Below, piece after piece: positions 34,353 through 43,534 of a DNA stretch of 64,000 nt. Location: assembly GCF_001428105.1 (NCBI RefSeq), contig NZ_LMSJ01000060.1, positions 1 to 64,000 on the forward strand. The letters run 5' to 3'. Position 1 is the first letter of the stretch, and each line of letters starts with the position of its first letter. A program made the position numbers and the translations under genes. Source of the DNA: Paenibacillus sp. Soil766. Lineage in GTDB: Bacteria > Bacillota > Bacilli > Paenibacillales > NBRC-103111. The notes under the pieces were generated by a model. That model did not search any database. It was given only the letters and a program-made list of their open reading frames with translations, and was not told the DNA's origin.

Positions 34353-37300
34353 TCATTTCAACCTAATAATTTTTATCTGCTCCATTAAACCGTACCGTTG
34401 GACGACATAATCGGGCGTAAATTCCTTCCCTGTTGTACGGAAAGAGCTCCAGTCTGTCGTTGCAGTCCGTCCGCGTGCATCATGAAACGGGCCAAACATG
34501 TTCCGTGGACTGCCCATCACTTCGATTTCCAGTTTGTTGGAACCTTGGTGCAAGTATGGGGTCAGATCGATTCCGTCCGCAGCCTTCCATGGCACATGAC
34601 CTGCTGTTATACCATTGACCCGGATTTCCGTTGTCACGGCCGAGCAATCTCCGAGCAGCAGAAGCGCTTTTCTATTCGCCTCATGCTGATGATGATAATC
34701 CGCGTAATAAATGATGCTGCCGTTGTAGTGATAGTAACCCTGTAGACACCAGTCTCCTGTGTGGAGCGTATCTGGTTCGGCTGTTATGCATCGCGCCGTA
34801 CTCACTCCGAAATCGCCTATGATATAACAATCTTCCATTTCCATCGCCTGATGGAAGGCACATGACAATTCCAATTCATTGATCCCTTGGCGGACCCCGG
34901 TTAACAGCACTCGGTCCATGGAACGGTCCACGAACCATCCGTCGGCCTCAGAGGTCAACGATTGTCCGTTCAAACCGATCTTGAACTGATGTGCGCCTTC
35001 AATCACCAGATGCACGGCGCCTGCCGGCACTTCCAAGACTTGAAAGGTCAGTTTCAAGCTAACTGTTGTGCCATCCTGCGGATGAGCCTCATGAATCCAC
35101 TTGTAGCGTTGGGTAATCCCATTATAATACACCTGACGCATGCCGAGTTTTTCTCGGATTTCACGCTGAGCAACCCAAATTTCCTTTTCTTCCGACCAGT
35201 CGGCTTCCCCTATACGGTAAGCGCAGAGATCCAATGTCAGCACATTGGGCATCGTCCTTCTGAATGCAAACACAGGTCCGATGGCCGCGTACAAATCATC
35301 GTTAGATAGCGGAATCAACGGTATGATGTTAGAAGGCTCGTTCGCGATGTAGTTCAACTGTTCCGGAACGATGACATAAAGTTTGGAATCCGTCGGACCA
35401 AATCGAGCATAAAAGCACAACTCGTTGTCCTCCATCCAAGATGGAACCTGTTCAATGCTGCCGGTCAGTGCGTTCCATGCTTCAACACGGCCTGCCGCCA
35501 CTGTTCGAACACAAACATCGAACGATTGATGCCTGTCATTATTTACGATAAACAAGGTGTGTCCGCCATCGATTTCTTTCAAGAGGTACAGCAATTCGGG
35601 CACCTCTGCCGCATAGCGGTTCTGAATGCTAACGGCCCTTGGCTGCAGTTTTTCCAGAGCTGCGATTAACTGGTCTGGTTTATCAACGACTGTTACTCCT
35701 GGATGGGCGTAGAGCCTTGCCGGTTCACCGGATACGCTGCCCTCGATCATTGTCGCAGCCGGCAGCAACGCAATAGCTCGGCCTCCCGCTTCAAGGAATG
35801 CCAAGAGCAGATCGAGTGTGCTGCGCAACATGGTGCGGATCGGCGGGATAACTACGGTCTTATATCCCGCCAGATTGACGAACAGCTTCCGGTCATGAAC
35901 CCGGCCAACCTCGGCCATAATCGTCTCGTCCCCGAGATCGAAATCGTAATGCGCACCGAGCAGCATGCGCAGCAAATCATTAAATTCATCCCCGTAACGA
36001 TCAATGCTGGGAATATCCCGGTCCAACCCGCGTCTTACGGCGCCATACGGATCCGTGCCAAGCATCGACCAAGCGGATGAAGAGGGGTGCAGGACAAGAA
36101 TATCCCTGACAGGCGTGCCTTCAGTAATGACAGCACCTATCCGGGCGAAATAGTCCTCCATAATCCGGTTGTATTTCCACCAGGAAGTTTGGTAGTTGAA
36201 AACGGGTGGATAATCCCTTTTGCGGCAGCCTTTCATGGAATATAACGCAAGATGCTGCGATCTTACGTTCACACCAAGCACATACTGCCAATCCCCCATC
36301 CACTTTTGCCCTTCAAATGTAAATTCCCAGCCGGTACACCCATACGTTTCTGAAATAACGAATTTCCTGCCGTATTGATTCGCCACACTGGTACATTGCT
36401 TTACCGTCATATATTCGTCTGTCTGTTCGCAAAGCATATCAATGCCAGGCACATGCTGGTAACGATAATGAGGCATCACAGCTCCACCCACTCTTGTCGC
36501 TACGCCCAAGGCGCTTTCCCACAAATAGTGCCCGGTAAAAGCTAGGCCGTTCTCATCGCACCAATCCCCTAATTGTTTCGTGTACGACTCGCAAAATTTG
36601 TCCGATATGGTACGCCAGAAATCATGGCGAGCCATCGAAGACTTTTCACCATTAAAATAAAGATAAGGTAGTACATCCAGAATATCATAACCCCGTTTCT
36701 CTGAAAAATAAACGGGCAGCGAATATGTCCAAGGCAACCAGCCGCGTCCAGCCGTAAATCTGCAATTGCGGTCATGAATACCCGGCTCATCCGTGAAAAT
36801 ACCAGTGATGGTGCGTCCAAATTGGTCGCCTACTTCCGCTTTATATACTTCGTAGGTAGCGTTAATAAACTGGCGGACTGTATCCGGGTTCATACTGTCA
36901 GGCGGTGCTTCATCGTTAAACCATTCACTTGGGGCAGAAACCTCGATACGAAAGACAAGAAGAACTTCCTCACCCAAGGGCAAAGGAGTACATGCTGTTG
37001 CTTGAGCTGAGACTTCCATCGTTCCTAACGGAAGTCTCTCACAGCTGTGAATGTCATGGCCCTCGATGACCGCTTTAAACACGGCAGCCACTCGGCCATC
37101 ATCCTCATAGATGTTGTTCCCGCGTACAACTTCTATCGTCAAGCCTTTAGAGCGGTACTCGTCGCCTTGAGCCTGTACCCTGCCGCCTGCAGAACCCGAT
37201 GGCCAACGGTCTTCATCATATAGCCATGCCTGCATGCCAAGCTCTTCTGCTTTGGCAACCGATTCTTTTACCGCATCCATCCAAGCTTCACTTAAGTATG

Positions 37301-37481
37301 TCGTTTCCAATCCGTCTCGGGAATGCATGAAAAAGCCGCCAATGCCTTGCTCATTCATATCTTCAATCTGACGAAGCAGTTCCTCCTTCTTCAATTCGTC
37401 ATTCCATGCCCAGAATGGAACGGAACGGTAAGCAGCGGGGGGCTGCTCAAATTGCTTCTTCAGCTGCGATAGCCATGTCAT
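34353..37481 (-). CDS. GH106-like glycoside hydrolase (alpha-L-rhamnosidase-type)
   Basis: 1042 aa from the ATG at 37481 (GAGGAGG upstream). The N-terminus PFWAWNDELKKEELLRQI, GIGGFFMHSRDGLETTY and AWLYDEDRWPSGSAGG is characteristic of the large glycosyl hydrolases annotated as GH106-like. A long TIM-like catalytic half is followed by beta domains, with a C-terminal sugar-binding jelly roll (about 880-1020). No signal peptide, so it acts on imported oligosaccharide. The stop codon of the sialidase-like gene is 13 nt upstream. GH106 proper is alpha-L-rhamnosidase; for this divergent group the substrate is uncertain. Confidence 0.8.
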   Translation of the reverse strand: MTWLSQLKKQFEQPPAAYRSVPFWAWNDELKKEELLRQIEDMNEQGIGGFFMHSRDGLETTYLSEAWMDAVKESVAKAEELGMQAWLYDEDRWPSGSAGGRVQAQGDEYRSKGLTIEVVRGNNIYEDDGRVAAVFKAVIEGHDIHSCERLPLGTMEVSAQATACTPLPLGEEVLLVFRIEVSAPSEWFNDEAPPDSMNPDTVRQFINATYEVYKAEVGDQFGRTITGIFTDEPGIHDRNCRFTAGRGWLPWTYSLPVYFSEKRGYDILDVLPYLYFNGEKSSMARHDFWRTISDKFCESYTKQLGDWCDENGLAFTGHYLWESALGVATRVGGAVMPHYRYQHVPGIDMLCEQTDEYMTVKQCTSVANQYGRKFVISETYGCTGWEFTFEGQKWMGDWQYVLGVNVRSQHLALYSMKGCRKRDYPPVFNYQTSWWKYNRIMEDYFARIGAVITEGTPVRDILVLHPSSSAWSMLGTDPYGAVRRGLDRDIPSIDRYGDEFNDLLRMLLGAHYDFDLGDETIMAEVGRVHDRKLFVNLAGYKTVVIPPIRTMLRSTLDLLLAFLEAGGRAIALLPAATMIEGSVSGEPARLYAHPGVTVVDKPDQLIAALEKLQPRAVSIQNRYAAEVPELLYLLKEIDGGHTLFIVNNDRHQSFDVCVRTVAAGRVEAWNALTGSIEQVPSWMEDNELCFYARFGPTDSKLYVIVPEQLNYIANEPSNIIPLIPLSNDDLYAAIGPVFAFRRTMPNVLTLDLCAYRIGEADWSEEKEIWVAQREIREKLGMRQVYYNGITQRYKWIHEAHPQDGTTVSLKLTFQVLEVPAGAVHLVIEGAHQFKIGLNGQSLTSEADGWFVDRSMDRVLLTGVRQGINELELSCAFHQAMEMEDCYIIGDFGVSTARCITAEPDTLHTGDWCLQGYYHYNGSIIYYADYHHQHEANRKALLLLGDCSAVTTEIRVNGITAGHVPWKAADGIDLTPYLHQGSNKLEIEVMGSPRNMFGPFHDARGRTATTDWSSFRTTGKEFTPDYVVQRYGLMEQIKIIRLK

Positions 37482-37494
37482 AATGAGCCTCCTC

Positions 37495-38520
37495 TTAAGC
37501 TGTTTCGACTTCCAGACTCCAGCATACAATTCGTTCCCGCTTCCACGTGTAGGTCACATAGATCCGGTTCCCTCTTGCGATGACCGCCGGATATGAATAC
37601 TCTCCAGGCTCAATAGGAATCGTGAAGGAGCGGTATTCCGCCTCCAATACCACTAATTCCTCCCAGTATTCTCCATTGTCCTTGGAGATGCTTAACAACA
37701 GAGGCATGCGCGGTCCTTTATACATTCCGACCGGATTGTATGCGAGTACAAGCGTTCCATCATCCATTTGAGCCAAGTCAAACCCGCTGTTGTTGTTTGG
37801 CAGATAAGTTCGGTAGGCCGGCGACCATGTTCTGCCTGAATCGGACGAATCGCTGCGGTATATAAATCCTGCCGTGCTCCGCATGAGCATATGCACATGA
37901 CCTGGCTTCGACTCCCACAGCGTCGGCTGAATGAGCCCTTTGCCCCGCACCAGCTGCATATCTCCCGTTTGCTCCTCCTTCCCATGGTTGACTGGCACCA
38001 GCTCGCTCCGGGACCATGTCACGCCTTGATCATGGGAAATATCGGCAAAGCAATCCCACACATCGCCCTCGATGGATGCAGGAGCTAACCATGTGCCATC
38101 CTGTAGAACAATCAACTTGTTTTTAACTGGCCCTCTACCGCCTATGTCTCCCGGGACCAGATCGACTGGCTGACTCCATGTCGCACCGTCATCATCAGAT
38201 AGAACTACACGTGTGTACCATGCTGGAATCGGGGTCCCAACTTTATAGTGAAGCACGATTTGACCGTTATCTTGGCGGAACAGCACCGGATTCCAATGAA
38301 CAAGCCCTTCTTCGTCGGCAACCTTGTACGGCTTCGACCAGACGTCATTCGTTCTCTTGGAGCACCAGATCGCGACGTCCGGGTTGCCTTCCCTGCTTCC
38401 GGCAAAGTACGCCACCAGCAGATCTCCGTTAGGGAATTCAATAACCGTCGATGCGTGGCAGCTCTTGAACGGACGGTCTTCCTCGAACACAAATTGTTTG
38501 ATTTGTTTGATTAATTTCAT
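37495..38520 (-). CDS. Sialidase-fold (BNR repeat) exo-glycosidase
   Basis: 341 aa. A six-bladed propeller with four Asp-box-like repeats (SDDDGATW, SHDQGVTW, SSDSGRTW, SKDNGEYW). It aligns by eye with the BNR/sialidase_2 family. The canonical FRIP arginine motif of true sialidases is not evident at the N-terminus (FEEDRPFKSCHAST instead). No signal peptide. In the operon it stands between a NanA/DapA-like aldolase and a GH106-like hydrolase. A sialic acid substrate is possible given the aldolase, but related proteins act on other acidic sugars, so I call only the fold with confidence. Confidence 0.8.
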   Translation of the reverse strand: MKLIKQIKQFVFEEDRPFKSCHASTVIEFPNGDLLVAYFAGSREGNPDVAIWCSKRTNDVWSKPYKVADEEGLVHWNPVLFRQDNGQIVLHYKVGTPIPAWYTRVVLSDDDGATWSQPVDLVPGDIGGRGPVKNKLIVLQDGTWLAPASIEGDVWDCFADISHDQGVTWSRSELVPVNHGKEEQTGDMQLVRGKGLIQPTLWESKPGHVHMLMRSTAGFIYRSDSSDSGRTWSPAYRTYLPNNNSGFDLAQMDDGTLVLAYNPVGMYKGPRMPLLLSISKDNGEYWEELVVLEAEYRSFTIPIEPGEYSYPAVIARGNRIYVTYTWKRERIVCWSLEVETA

Positions 38521-38534
38521 ATCTTTTTCCTCCT

Positions 38535-39458
38535 CTACACGTGATAGTGCTCTCTATATTGGCGAGTTAGCGCAAACAGTTGCTCAACCTCGCGCCGGTT
38601 CGAATAGGTTAATTGCCGGTGGTCTTTGGTCCTTGTATGCAGTCCGACCGACAATCCTTCAAGGCTTAAATAATACTTCGCATTGACTGGATACAACTGG
38701 CTTTCGATGACAGAGGACATGCCCAGAAAATGCTGCAACTTCTCAGCTTTCTCCTGCTGTTCTGCGTAATGGCGCGTTAGCCAAACATACAGATCCGGAT
38801 GAAAGTTACCCATAATCCCGCTATATCCTTGTATGCCTAAATGCAAGGTTTCCAGCAATGTTGCTGTATTGGCGTTATATATATTCAAACCGCCACCACG
38901 CACCGCATTCAGCTTTTGCCCCATGAGTTCGGTATGACAGCATGTATCTTTCAAAAAGGTAAATCGGCCAGTAGACTCGCACCATGCCAACAACTCCGGC
39001 GAGATTAGCCGCTTGTAGGGATAAGGACATTCATAAATGCCAAAAGGAATATCTGGTACCGCACCCAGCAGTATTTCCGCATTGCGCTTCCATACATCTT
39101 CAGATTCATTCTGCTGCGCCAGCCTGTTACTGACCAGCACGACCGCCTGTACACCAGTTTCCGCAATCTTATTCAGCTCTATCATTTGATCTTCAATTGA
39201 ATCTGAAATATGCCCAGAAGCGATCACTTGAACGCGCCCCTGTGCTTTATCCACGACAAATCGGGCAATAGCCTCGCGCTCCTCGAGTGTTAGAAAGAAC
39301 ATTTCGCTCGACTGGCAAACTGCAAAAAGTCCAGCAACCCCATGCCCAATATACCATTCGATCATTTGCTCCAACGCCTTGTAATCCACTTGATTCGATT
39401 CAGTGAAAGGAGTCACCATAGTAGGCCAAACGCCCTTGGCAATCGGTTGAATATGCAT
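38535..39458 (-). CDS. NanA/DapA-family class I aldolase
   Basis: 307 aa. Schiff-base lysine K170 in FTFLKDTCC, catalytic tyrosine Y142 in GIYECPYPY. The usual GTTGE loop is replaced by CQSSE (49-52), so it is neither an ordinary DapA nor a typical NanA. The family cleaves or forms pyruvate adducts of aldehydes (N-acetylneuraminate, KDG, dihydrodipicolinate). Next to a sialidase-fold enzyme, a role in cleaving a 2-keto-3-deoxy or sialic-type sugar acid is plausible. Its start follows an intercistronic hairpin after the binding-protein gene. Confidence 0.85.
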   Translation of the reverse strand: MHIQPIAKGVWPTMVTPFTESNQVDYKALEQMIEWYIGHGVAGLFAVCQSSEMFFLTLEEREAIARFVVDKAQGRVQVIASGHISDSIEDQMIELNKIAETGVQAVVLVSNRLAQQNESEDVWKRNAEILLGAVPDIPFGIYECPYPYKRLISPELLAWCESTGRFTFLKDTCCHTELMGQKLNAVRGGGLNIYNANTATLLETLHLGIQGYSGIMGNFHPDLYVWLTRHYAEQQEKAEKLQHFLGMSSVIESQLYPVNAKYYLSLEGLSVGLHTRTKDHRQLTYSNRREVEQLFALTRQYREHYHV

Positions 39459-39519
39459 GTACTTGCTACCTCCGCTATTAGAATACTGTCTTATTCCGAA
39501 TTGAATAATCTACATGCCG

Positions 39520-39552
39520 TTCACCGCGCCCCCTTCCTGTTAGCGCGGTGAA
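39520..39552 (-). promoter_or_regulatory. Intercistronic hairpin downstream of binding-protein gene
   Basis: Perfect 10-bp stem TTCACCGCGC/GCGCGGTGAA with a 13-nt loop and no T-run, 30 nt after the binding-protein stop. Such hairpins commonly protect the upstream mRNA and lower readthrough, giving more binding protein than downstream enzymes. Confidence 0.55.
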
Positions 39553-39581
39553 ACAGGCCTTAGCTTGATTCCAAACTCTGC

Positions 39582-41234
39582 TTACTTTTTCTGAGACAAT
39601 CTGGCCAATGCACCATTATAAATTTTTTCCAACTCCGAACCACCCGTATCACGTGCTTTTTTCATAATAGCGTCGTACTCGTCGATTTTCTTAACGCCCA
39701 TAATAAACTTATCGTACTCCTGCTCCAACATCGTATTTAACGGTGCTAATATTTCCTTCACACGAGCAGTTTCTTCTTGGGTAAGCGGCGGATCGATGTA
39801 GGGATCGTGGTAGGCTTTATCTGCAGAGACCGTTTTCCAATAGGTCTCATGCTCCGTGCTCCAGCTGCCAGTCAACTTCTCAACTTGCACCTGCGGATCC
39901 ATATTGGCGAACCAAGGCGTGAAGCTCAGCTTACCAGAGCCAAGTTCCGAGTACATGGCATAGAAAGCAGTCGGCTGGCCGTCTTTAAATTTCATGACAT
40001 AATCGGATTTCAGCTTCGGTTGGCCTTTTTCATCCAAGGTATGATGAACGCCTTCAACACCGTAGCTCATCAAGTTGGACGCTTTCTCCGTGTACATCCA
40101 GTCGATCAGTTTAATAAGCGTTTCTGGATCTTTCGCTTTAGAGCTGATCGCAAACATTTTGTCCGTCAGTGTCGTAGCATAATATTCCGCTCTAGCTTTT
40201 CCACTTGCGTTAGTCGGGATCGGAATGATCTGGAAATTGCCGTCTGGAACTGCTTTCTGCAACTGCTTGGTATAATCCAGCGCGAAACCGCTGTTATCAA
40301 AGAAGAAGAACGACTTGCCGCTCGTCAACTTTTCGGTCCATTGTTGCTGAGTCGCCACCGCATAATCTTTATCCAGCACACCTGATGTAAACGCTTTATT
40401 GAAGAAACGAAGCACATCTTTAAATTGTGCTGTAGCCGGACCATACACATACTGTCCACCGTTGACATCCTTATCAAAGTAAATACCAGTACCTGTGCCC
40501 ACCCCTGAGCCTAACGGATATGCCATCGTTTTAAACAATTGGTGGATAGGTCCACTTCCTTTGCGAACGGAGAACGGCGTCGAGTCCGGATAAATCTTCT
40601 TCAGCTCTGAAAGCACAGTGAGCAGCTCATCGAATGTTTTCGGTGTCGCTAGGTTATGCTTTTTCAACAAGTCTGTACGAATGACCGGACCAAAACCGTT
40701 CTTCAGCTCATTGCGACCGACTGCCGGGAATCCATACAGTTCACCGTTAGCTGTCATCTTCGCCATGTCCGGATTCTGATCCCAAAATTTCTTGAAATTC
40801 GGCATTAGACCCTTATTCATGTATTGAAGCAGTGGAACAAATACGCCGGTCGAAGCAAAATTATTGACATCGGACATGTTGATCTCAATAATATCAGGCA
40901 GGTTGTTGGTCGCTAATAGCGTTTTCTTTTTATCGTTATAATTACTGTTCGGGACATTTTCGAACTTTAATTTAATATTCGTCTGATTAAAAATTTCCTG
41001 TTGTACGAGCGCGAAGTTTTTGACTGGCTGATTCGGATGCTCTGGAAACGTTACTTTCACTTCCCGTTCTTTCTCCGAAATTTTGCCTGTACCTGCTGCT
41101 ACGGCTGGTGTATTCGTTGTTTCGGACTTTGCAGATGGCGCAGCTCCATTCCCGCTGGTACAAGCGACTAATCCGGATGTAACCATAATGGTGCAAAGAG
41201 ATAATGATAACCCTTTTAACGTTGTATTTTTCAT
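39582..41234 (-). CDS. Extracellular solute-binding lipoprotein of a sugar ABC transporter
   Basis: 550 aa, ATG at 41234 behind AAGGGAGG. Signal peptide with lipobox LVAC (C25), then a low-complexity Ser/Ala/Thr linker and a large type-1 binding domain. LplA-type length. It sits directly downstream of its two permeases (41359 and 42263) and is followed by the hairpin at 39520. Likely ligand: the oligosaccharide processed by the downstream aldolase, sialidase-fold and GH106-like enzymes. Confidence 0.92.
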   Translation of the reverse strand: MKNTTLKGLSLSLCTIMVTSGLVACTSGNGAAPSAKSETTNTPAVAAGTGKISEKEREVKVTFPEHPNQPVKNFALVQQEIFNQTNIKLKFENVPNSNYNDKKKTLLATNNLPDIIEINMSDVNNFASTGVFVPLLQYMNKGLMPNFKKFWDQNPDMAKMTANGELYGFPAVGRNELKNGFGPVIRTDLLKKHNLATPKTFDELLTVLSELKKIYPDSTPFSVRKGSGPIHQLFKTMAYPLGSGVGTGTGIYFDKDVNGGQYVYGPATAQFKDVLRFFNKAFTSGVLDKDYAVATQQQWTEKLTSGKSFFFFDNSGFALDYTKQLQKAVPDGNFQIIPIPTNASGKARAEYYATTLTDKMFAISSKAKDPETLIKLIDWMYTEKASNLMSYGVEGVHHTLDEKGQPKLKSDYVMKFKDGQPTAFYAMYSELGSGKLSFTPWFANMDPQVQVEKLTGSWSTEHETYWKTVSADKAYHDPYIDPPLTQEETARVKEILAPLNTMLEQEYDKFIMGVKKIDEYDAIMKKARDTGGSELEKIYNGALARLSQKK

Positions 41235-41358
41235 ACAAAAACCTCCCTTTGACTATAGATAATGTTACACATACCTACTTAAGTAATCACTAAGTTTCTG
41301 CAGATTAGCCGACATCTTCGTCGATGCTTGGGCATCCCCCCTTTCTGTTAACTCCCAG

Positions 41359-42243
41359 TTACCCCTTCAATGCACCGATCATCGCGCCTTTAACAAAATA
41401 CTTTTGTAAAAACGGGTAGACAACCAGAATCGGCAATATCGTTATAATAATGACCGCAAACTTGTAATTGGTCGCAACGACTCGGAAGTTCGATGAAGCA
41501 CTGCCTATATCTGCGGTCTGGTCGGCAAATTCCCCGGCAATGACAATATTTCGAAGCAGCACTTGAACCGGAAATTTATCGCTGTCATTCAAGTAAATCA
41601 ACGCTGGGAAAAAACTGTTCCAATGATGAACCGAGTAAAACAGCACCATCGTAGCCATGACCGGCAGCGACAACGGAATAATGATTTTGAATAGTACCTG
41701 GATTTCATTAGCTCCGTCCAAGTAAGCGGATTCCTGTAAGGCCATCGGAATGCCTTCGAAATACGTTTTCATAATAATCATATTGAACGTAGAGATAGCC
41801 GGAGGGAGCACTAGTGCCCACATCGTATCGACGAGCCCGAGCTTTTGTACCACCAGATACATCGGAATTAGGCCACCGCTAATAAACATCGTTAACGCGA
41901 CCATAAATATAAAAATGCCTCGGCCGTAAAAATCCTTTCTTGAAAGCGGATAGGCACAAAGCGCCGTCATGATGACATTGATCGTGGTGCCTACAATGGT
42001 GTATAGCACCGTATTACCGTAAGTCCGCCATATTTCTGGATTTTTTAATACAATCTTATAAGCATCGAACGTGATATCCATCGGTATCCATTTAATAAGG
42101 CCTCTTGTAACCAAATTACCGTCGCTGATCGACACAATAAGGATATAGTAGATCGGATACAAGGTGGCAAATATCAGTAGCATGAGGATAATTATGTTGA
42201 AGTTGTCAAAAATTTTTGAACCCATCGATATTTGTTTGTTCAT
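41359..42243 (-). CDS. Sugar ABC transporter permease, YtcP/LplC type
   Basis: 294 aa from the ATG at 42243 (GGGGGAGG upstream); the longer frame to 42315 overlaps the partner gene and has no site. Six hydrophobic segments, EAA-type loop QESAYLDGANEIQVLFK, C-terminal YPFLQKYFVKGAMIGALKG signature. The gap to the partner permease stop is about 20 nt. No ATPase gene nearby. Confidence 0.95.
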   Translation of the reverse strand: MNKQISMGSKIFDNFNIIILMLLIFATLYPIYYILIVSISDGNLVTRGLIKWIPMDITFDAYKIVLKNPEIWRTYGNTVLYTIVGTTINVIMTALCAYPLSRKDFYGRGIFIFMVALTMFISGGLIPMYLVVQKLGLVDTMWALVLPPAISTFNMIIMKTYFEGIPMALQESAYLDGANEIQVLFKIIIPLSLPVMATMVLFYSVHHWNSFFPALIYLNDSDKFPVQVLLRNIVIAGEFADQTADIGSASSNFRVVATNYKFAVIIITILPILVVYPFLQKYFVKGAMIGALKG

Positions 42244-42262
42244 AGCAACCTCCCCCTTTCTT

Positions 42263-43171
42263 CTACCATAAGCCGGTTTCACTAATTTTTTTGGAAAGCC
42301 GGTTAGCCGATACAAGCAGAATCAACCCAACAACCGCTTGGAACAGTTCCACAGCCGTAGCATAGCTGAAGTCGCTGCCAAGCAAACCTCTCCTGTAGAC
42401 ATAAGTGGAGATGACATCCGCAGTTTCATAAGTCGATCCGTTATACAACAGAATAATTTTTTCGTAACCGATGGCCATTAGCCTGCCGACATTCAGAATC
42501 AGCATGATGGAGATCGTAGGTGCAATACCGGGCAAAGTAACATTCAGCAGCTGCTTCCAGCGATTGGCACCGTCGATTTTAGCGGCATCATATAATTCTT
42601 CGTCCACCGAAGTCAGTGCGGCCAAGTAAATAATTGAGCCCCAACCGATGCTCTGCCAGATACCCGAGGAGATAAAAATAGTACGGAACCATTCCGGCTT
42701 CATCAGAAAGTGAATCGGCGTACCACCCAACCACACAATAATCTGGTTAATAAGGCCGTCTGTCGTCAGGAAGTTGACGAGCATCCCGCACACCACAACG
42801 GTAGATATAAAATGAGGCAGGTAGCTGACGCTTTGTGCGAATTTTTTCACGCGCTGGCTTTTTAATTCGTTCAATAGCAGCGCCAATACAATCGGGGCCG
42901 GGAACGCCCAAAATAGTTCATACACATTAATCAGCAACGTATTGCGCACTAGCTTCCAAAAGTAAGGGTCAATCAAAAACTTTTCAAAGTGAACGAAACC
43001 CACCCAAGGACTAGCCGTGATGCCTTTAACAATGTTGTAATCCTTGAAAGCAATGATGATTCCGTATATGGGCCAATAATGAAACAATACATAGTAGCAA
43101 AAAGGTAAGAAAAAAATCATATACAAGTATCGGCTTCGTTTCATATTACGCAGGAAAGGATAGGTCTTCAT
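42263..43171 (-). CDS. Sugar ABC transporter permease, LplB/YteP type
   Basis: 302 aa from the ATG at 43171 (AGGAGG about 14 nt upstream, a long spacing). The frame is open to 43369, but a perfect TATAAT box at 43298-43293 and lack of ribosome sites upstream argue that those 66 codons are leader, not protein. IFFLPFCYYVLFHYWPIYG, IIAFKDYNIVKG and the EAA loop DAAKIDGANRWKQ are LplB hallmarks. It heads the operon that runs to 31935. Confidence 0.88.
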   Translation of the reverse strand: MKTYPFLRNMKRSRYLYMIFFLPFCYYVLFHYWPIYGIIIAFKDYNIVKGITASPWVGFVHFEKFLIDPYFWKLVRNTLLINVYELFWAFPAPIVLALLLNELKSQRVKKFAQSVSYLPHFISTVVVCGMLVNFLTTDGLINQIIVWLGGTPIHFLMKPEWFRTIFISSGIWQSIGWGSIIYLAALTSVDEELYDAAKIDGANRWKQLLNVTLPGIAPTISIMLILNVGRLMAIGYEKIILLYNGSTYETADVISTYVYRRGLLGSDFSYATAVELFQAVVGLILLVSANRLSKKISETGLW

Positions 43172-43292
43172 TCGCGAAACGCCGACCTCCTGCTGTACCT
43201 TGGACTGATGGATAGGAACCCCTCCCAGATGACTAGTGTACGTATCGATTTCTCCAATACTTGCAGTACTTGGAAACCGCTTCCGTGATTTC

Positions 43293-43321
43293 ATTATAGA
43301 TAATGATTTTTGCTCTTGGAA
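43293..43321 (-). promoter_or_regulatory. Promoter of the second glycan operon
   Basis: Minus strand: -10 TATAAT (43298-43293), 17-nt spacer, very poor -35 TTCCAA (43321-43316). The poor -35 fits an activator-dependent promoter, with the candidate sites at 43344-43403 upstream. Confidence 0.5.
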
Positions 43322-43343
43322 AGAACCGATGCGGTAAACATGA

Positions 43344-43403
43344 TGCACATTTCGCACAAAATAGACCATGATTCAAATTTCTCAGCGTGTGCAAATATCG
43401 CAC
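43344..43403 (-). promoter_or_regulatory. Two direct repeats GTGCGAnATnTGCA upstream of the second glycan operon
   Basis: Plus-strand reading: TGCACATTTCGCAC at 43344-43357 and TGCAAATATCGCAC at 43390-43403, 12 of 14 bases identical and 46 bp apart (about 4.4 helical turns). They lie 46-110 nt upstream of the -10 box. Candidate binding sites for the AraC regulator encoded at 31935. Confidence 0.45.
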
Positions 43404-43478
43404 GAAAGGCTGATGTTCCAGGCAGGGCGCGGGTTTATCGTATTGAGGCTATTCCAGGGAATAGAAACTTAACATGAA

Positions 43479-43516
43479 AAAGCTGTCCTGAAAGTAGATA
43501 CTTTCAGGACAGCTTT
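43479..43516. terminator. Terminator after FIMAH protein gene (repeated module)
   Basis: 16-bp stem AAAGCTGTCCTGAAAG/CTTTCAGGACAGCTTT with loop TAGATA, with T-rich flanks on both sides. Its left arm and loop closely resemble the hairpin at 55536-55582. Confidence 0.9.
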
Positions 43517-43534
43517 ATTGTTGTGATGCTTCTT

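Noticed and set aside
43172..43369. Longer N-terminus for the LplB-type permease (start at 43369)
   Set aside because: A TATAAT box lies inside it, no ribosome site precedes it, and the added residues look unlike LplB proteins.
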